Of a DNA stretch of 6,825 bases, positions 5,516-6,825 are shown in pieces. This DNA is from CAZRXG01 sp964603985 (GTDB lineage: Bacteria; Chloroflexota; Anaerolineae; Aggregatilineales; UBA3940). Each line of letters opens with the position of its first letter. Positions within the stretch are counted from its first letter, which is position 1. Location: the NCBI GenBank assembly GCA_964603985.1, contig CAZRXG010000080.1, forward strand, positions 1 through 6,825, in the 5' to 3' direction. The position numbers and the translations under genes were made by a program. The notes under the pieces were generated by a model, which saw only the letters and a list, made by a program, of their open reading frames with translations, was not told the origin of the DNA and made no database searches.

Positions 5516-6343
5516 ATGGGACGAGTGATCACCTTTCGCGCCCAGGGCGACGACCTGGTGCGCCTCGACATCGAAGCCGACACGCTGGACGAAGCTACCC
5601 TCCAGCTTGAACACGGCGTCTACACCGTTTTGCGGCTCTATCCGGGCCGCCGCGTGTTTCGCATGGCGAGTCACCTGGCCCGCCTGCGCCGCTCCGCCGA
5701 GCTGCTGGGATGTCCCTTCCCCCTGAGCGACGATTGGCTGCGCGAGACTGTGCGCCGCGCCGTGCAGGCGAGCGGGATCGACGCGCCGCGCGTCCGGCTG
5801 ACTGTCCCCTTTGACGCGCCTGAGACGGCGCTTGTCATGCTGGAACCGTTCGCCGGGCCGCCTGCCCGCCTCTACGAGCAGGGCGTGCAAGTCGTTCTGA
5901 TCGACACACAGCGTGACCTGCCGCGCGCCAAAAACTCACGCTTCATCGAGCGGCGGCGCGAGCTTATCGCGCAGATCCCGTGCGAGGCGTATGAGTGTGT
6001 CATGGTTAACGGGGACGGCTTCGTCCGCGAAGGGCTGGGCAGCAACTTCTACGCCGTGCTCGACGGGCAGCTTCGCACGGCGCACGGGGGCGTGCTGGAG
6101 GGTGTCGGTCGCAGCGTCCTGCTCGACGTGGCTCCCGCCGTCCTGCCGGTGACGCTCAAGGCCATCCACCGCGACGACCTGCCGCGCATTGACGAGGCCA
6201 TGATGACCAGCGCCTCGCGCGGTGTGCTGCCCATCACCCGCATCGACGGGATGCCGGTCGGCGACGGGGAGCCGGGGCTGGTCTACGCCCGGCTGCGTGC
6301 GGCGTACGACGCGCAGATCGAGCGCGAGATGGAGCCGCTATAG
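5516..6343 (+). CDS. Class IV PLP-dependent aminotransferase
   Basis: This 275-residue cytoplasmic enzyme has the usual length for fold-type IV aminotransferases (branched-chain aminotransferase, D-amino acid transaminase, aminodeoxychorismate lyase). Visible family signatures are FRMASHLARLRRSAELLG (48-65), the cofactor lysine probably Lys139 in RAKNSRF, REGLGSNFYAV (171-181), GVLEGVGRSVLL (192-203) and DEAMMTSASRGVLPITRIDG (226-245). Glu172 is the expected partner of the PLP ring. The sequence does not decide between the subfamilies. No pabA, pabB or ilv gene lies nearby to tip the balance, so no gene symbol is given. ATG 5516 is preferred: AGGAG lies at 5499-5503, a rather long 12 bases upstream, and family similarity begins soon after. 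An ATG at 5471 and a TTG at 5462 in the same frame would add residues unlike the family. It lies 93 bases after the lipoprotein gene and may be read from the same transcript. Confidence 0.85.
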   Translation: MGRVITFRAQGDDLVRLDIEADTLDEATLQLEHGVYTVLRLYPGRRVFRMASHLARLRRSAELLGCPFPLSDDWLRETVRRAVQASGIDAPRVRLTVPFDAPETALVMLEPFAGPPARLYEQGVQVVLIDTQRDLPRAKNSRFIERRRELIAQIPCEAYECVMVNGDGFVREGLGSNFYAVLDGQLRTAHGGVLEGVGRSVLLDVAPAVLPVTLKAIHRDDLPRIDEAMMTSASRGVLPITRIDGMPVGDGEPGLVYARLRAAYDAQIEREMEPL

Positions 6344-6381
6344 GCTCGCGGCACGCTCGCCGAATTACCACCCAATCCAGT

Positions 6382-6411
6382 TTCACATTCAGGGTTGACC
6401 CGTGCTAAACT
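6382..6411 (+). promoter_or_regulatory. Promoter-like sequence in the convergent gap
   Basis: TTCACA (6382-6387, 5 of 6 to TTGACA) and TAAACT (6406-6411) are 18 bases apart on the plus strand. No convincing plus-strand gene follows. A transcript from here would run antisense into the gene at 6533. It may be a chance match. Confidence 0.2.
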
Positions 6412-6511
6412 TGTCAGGGGGGTGTTTGTTTTTGTTCGTGCGGCGAGCTTGCCTCTCACCCCGGCCCCTCATCTATTCGGTTGGAGATAATCTCACTTCA
6501 CCACCTGACAA
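6411..6511. repeat. Inverted repeat in the convergent intergenic region
   Basis: TTGTCAGG (6411-6418) is exactly complementary to CCTGACAA (6504-6511). The match extends to 10 of 11 bases on the inner side, with 85 bases between the 8-bp arms. It lies in the 189-base gap 6344-6532 between converging genes. No T tract flanks it, so it is not a recognisable terminator for either gene. Nothing else in the gap looks functional apart from the weak promoter-like sequence. Confidence 0.35.
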
Positions 6512-6532
6512 TCGAGCTTCGGCCACTATCGG

Positions 6533-6825
6533 CTATTGCTCGTATGCCCCGATGTCAGGGGTAGCGTCGCGAGGTCGGCCCTCGGCATCATCGGACGGAG
6601 CGCCAGCCGCGCTGCCAGCGTTCACGGACGGGCTGGTTGCTTGTGGGTAGAGGTCAACCTCCGGCCAGCCAGACGCGAAGAGCGGGTCGGACGTCAGGTC
6701 GTTTTGTCCCTGTCCGCTGAACTGGGCCCACGTACCGTCGGCGATCTCGGCGCGGGTAAAGTCAGTGTCGCGCCCGCGCACAAACTCGGCTGTGATCTCA
6801 CCGTCCGCCCGGCTGTAGTAGAGAT
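6533..6825 (-). CDS. C-terminal end of a choice-of-anchor-Q/beta-helix type surface protein (partial)
   Basis: The minus-strand frame is open from the right edge (first full codon at 6823) to a TAG at 6535-6533, giving the last 96 residues. The order NDLTSDPLF, then VDLYPQATSPSVNAGSA, then EGRPRDATPDIGAYEQ at the very end is the typical tail of bacterial parallel beta-helix proteins annotated with a choice-of-anchor Q domain. There, DPLF, SP-(A/S)-(V/I)-(D/N)-AG and DIGAYE recur. Such proteins are normally large, exported and repeat-rich, with carbohydrate-lyase-like or adhesive roles. Here only the end is visible, so the role and start are unknown. It converges on the aminotransferase gene with 189 bases between the stops. 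Confidence 0.8.
   Translation of the reverse strand, partial: LYYSRADGEITAEFVRGRDTDFTRAEIADGTWAQFSGQGQNDLTSDPLFASGWPEVDLYPQATSPSVNAGSAAGAPSDDAEGRPRDATPDIGAYEQ

Noticed and set aside
4889..5890. A 333-codon open frame on the minus strand
   Set aside because: It is antisense to the NAGPA-type lipoprotein and the aminotransferase, both well supported. It shows no recognisable motif.
6402..6650. An 82-codon plus-strand frame in the convergent region
   Set aside because: It overlaps the C-terminus of the beta-helix type protein, which has conserved motifs in the other strand. The candidate start lies inside the promoter-like sequence and has no ribosome binding site.

Overview
The window most resembles a GC-rich Chloroflexota (Anaerolineae-like) chromosome. 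The pointers are a lipoprotein whose lipobox is followed by a Pro/Thr-rich linker, a vWA-FHA protein, a class IV aminotransferase, a choice-of-anchor-Q/beta-helix type surface protein, and GTG and TTG starts. No single marker settles the taxonomy, so this is inference. Bases 1 to about 1900 look less G/C-biased than the genes to the right, and they hold mobile-element debris plus genes I cannot assign. The left third therefore looks like an accessory patch next to an ordinary chromosomal segment.

Layout. Bases 1-407 hold a wrecked IS5-family transposase on the minus strand: a C-terminal piece at 1-118 and an N-terminal piece at 270-407. In place of the missing middle is a palindrome-rich stretch (118-258). 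It carries two related 19-nt hairpins whose stem differences are compensatory, with several GAA-capped hairpins between them. It looks like a non-autonomous IS200/IS605-type element or a relic of the omega-RNA/right-end region of one. Next comes a small plus-strand set: a four-helix membrane protein (500-1000), a short probably frameshifted secreted peptide (1002-1189), and an unknown protein with a hydrophobic hairpin (1209-1733). The set is followed by a good intrinsic terminator at 1887-1912.

Bases 1989-2783 encode a papain/C39-like cysteine-peptidase-type protein, probably its own transcription unit. Bases 2922-4529 (vWA plus FHA) and 4544-5422 (phosphodiester-glycosidase lipoprotein) are 14 bases apart and probably co-transcribed. 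A class IV PLP aminotransferase (5516-6343) follows after 93 bases. A surface protein on the minus strand (stop at 6533) enters from the right edge and converges on it.

How the genes work together is not obvious. The vWA-FHA protein suggests metal-dependent protein binding combined with phosphothreonine recognition. The lipoprotein acts at the cell envelope, and the aminotransferase is metabolic. I see no complete defence, CRISPR, toxin or biosynthetic system here. The least explained parts are the palindromic element in the broken transposase and the 500-1733 gene set.
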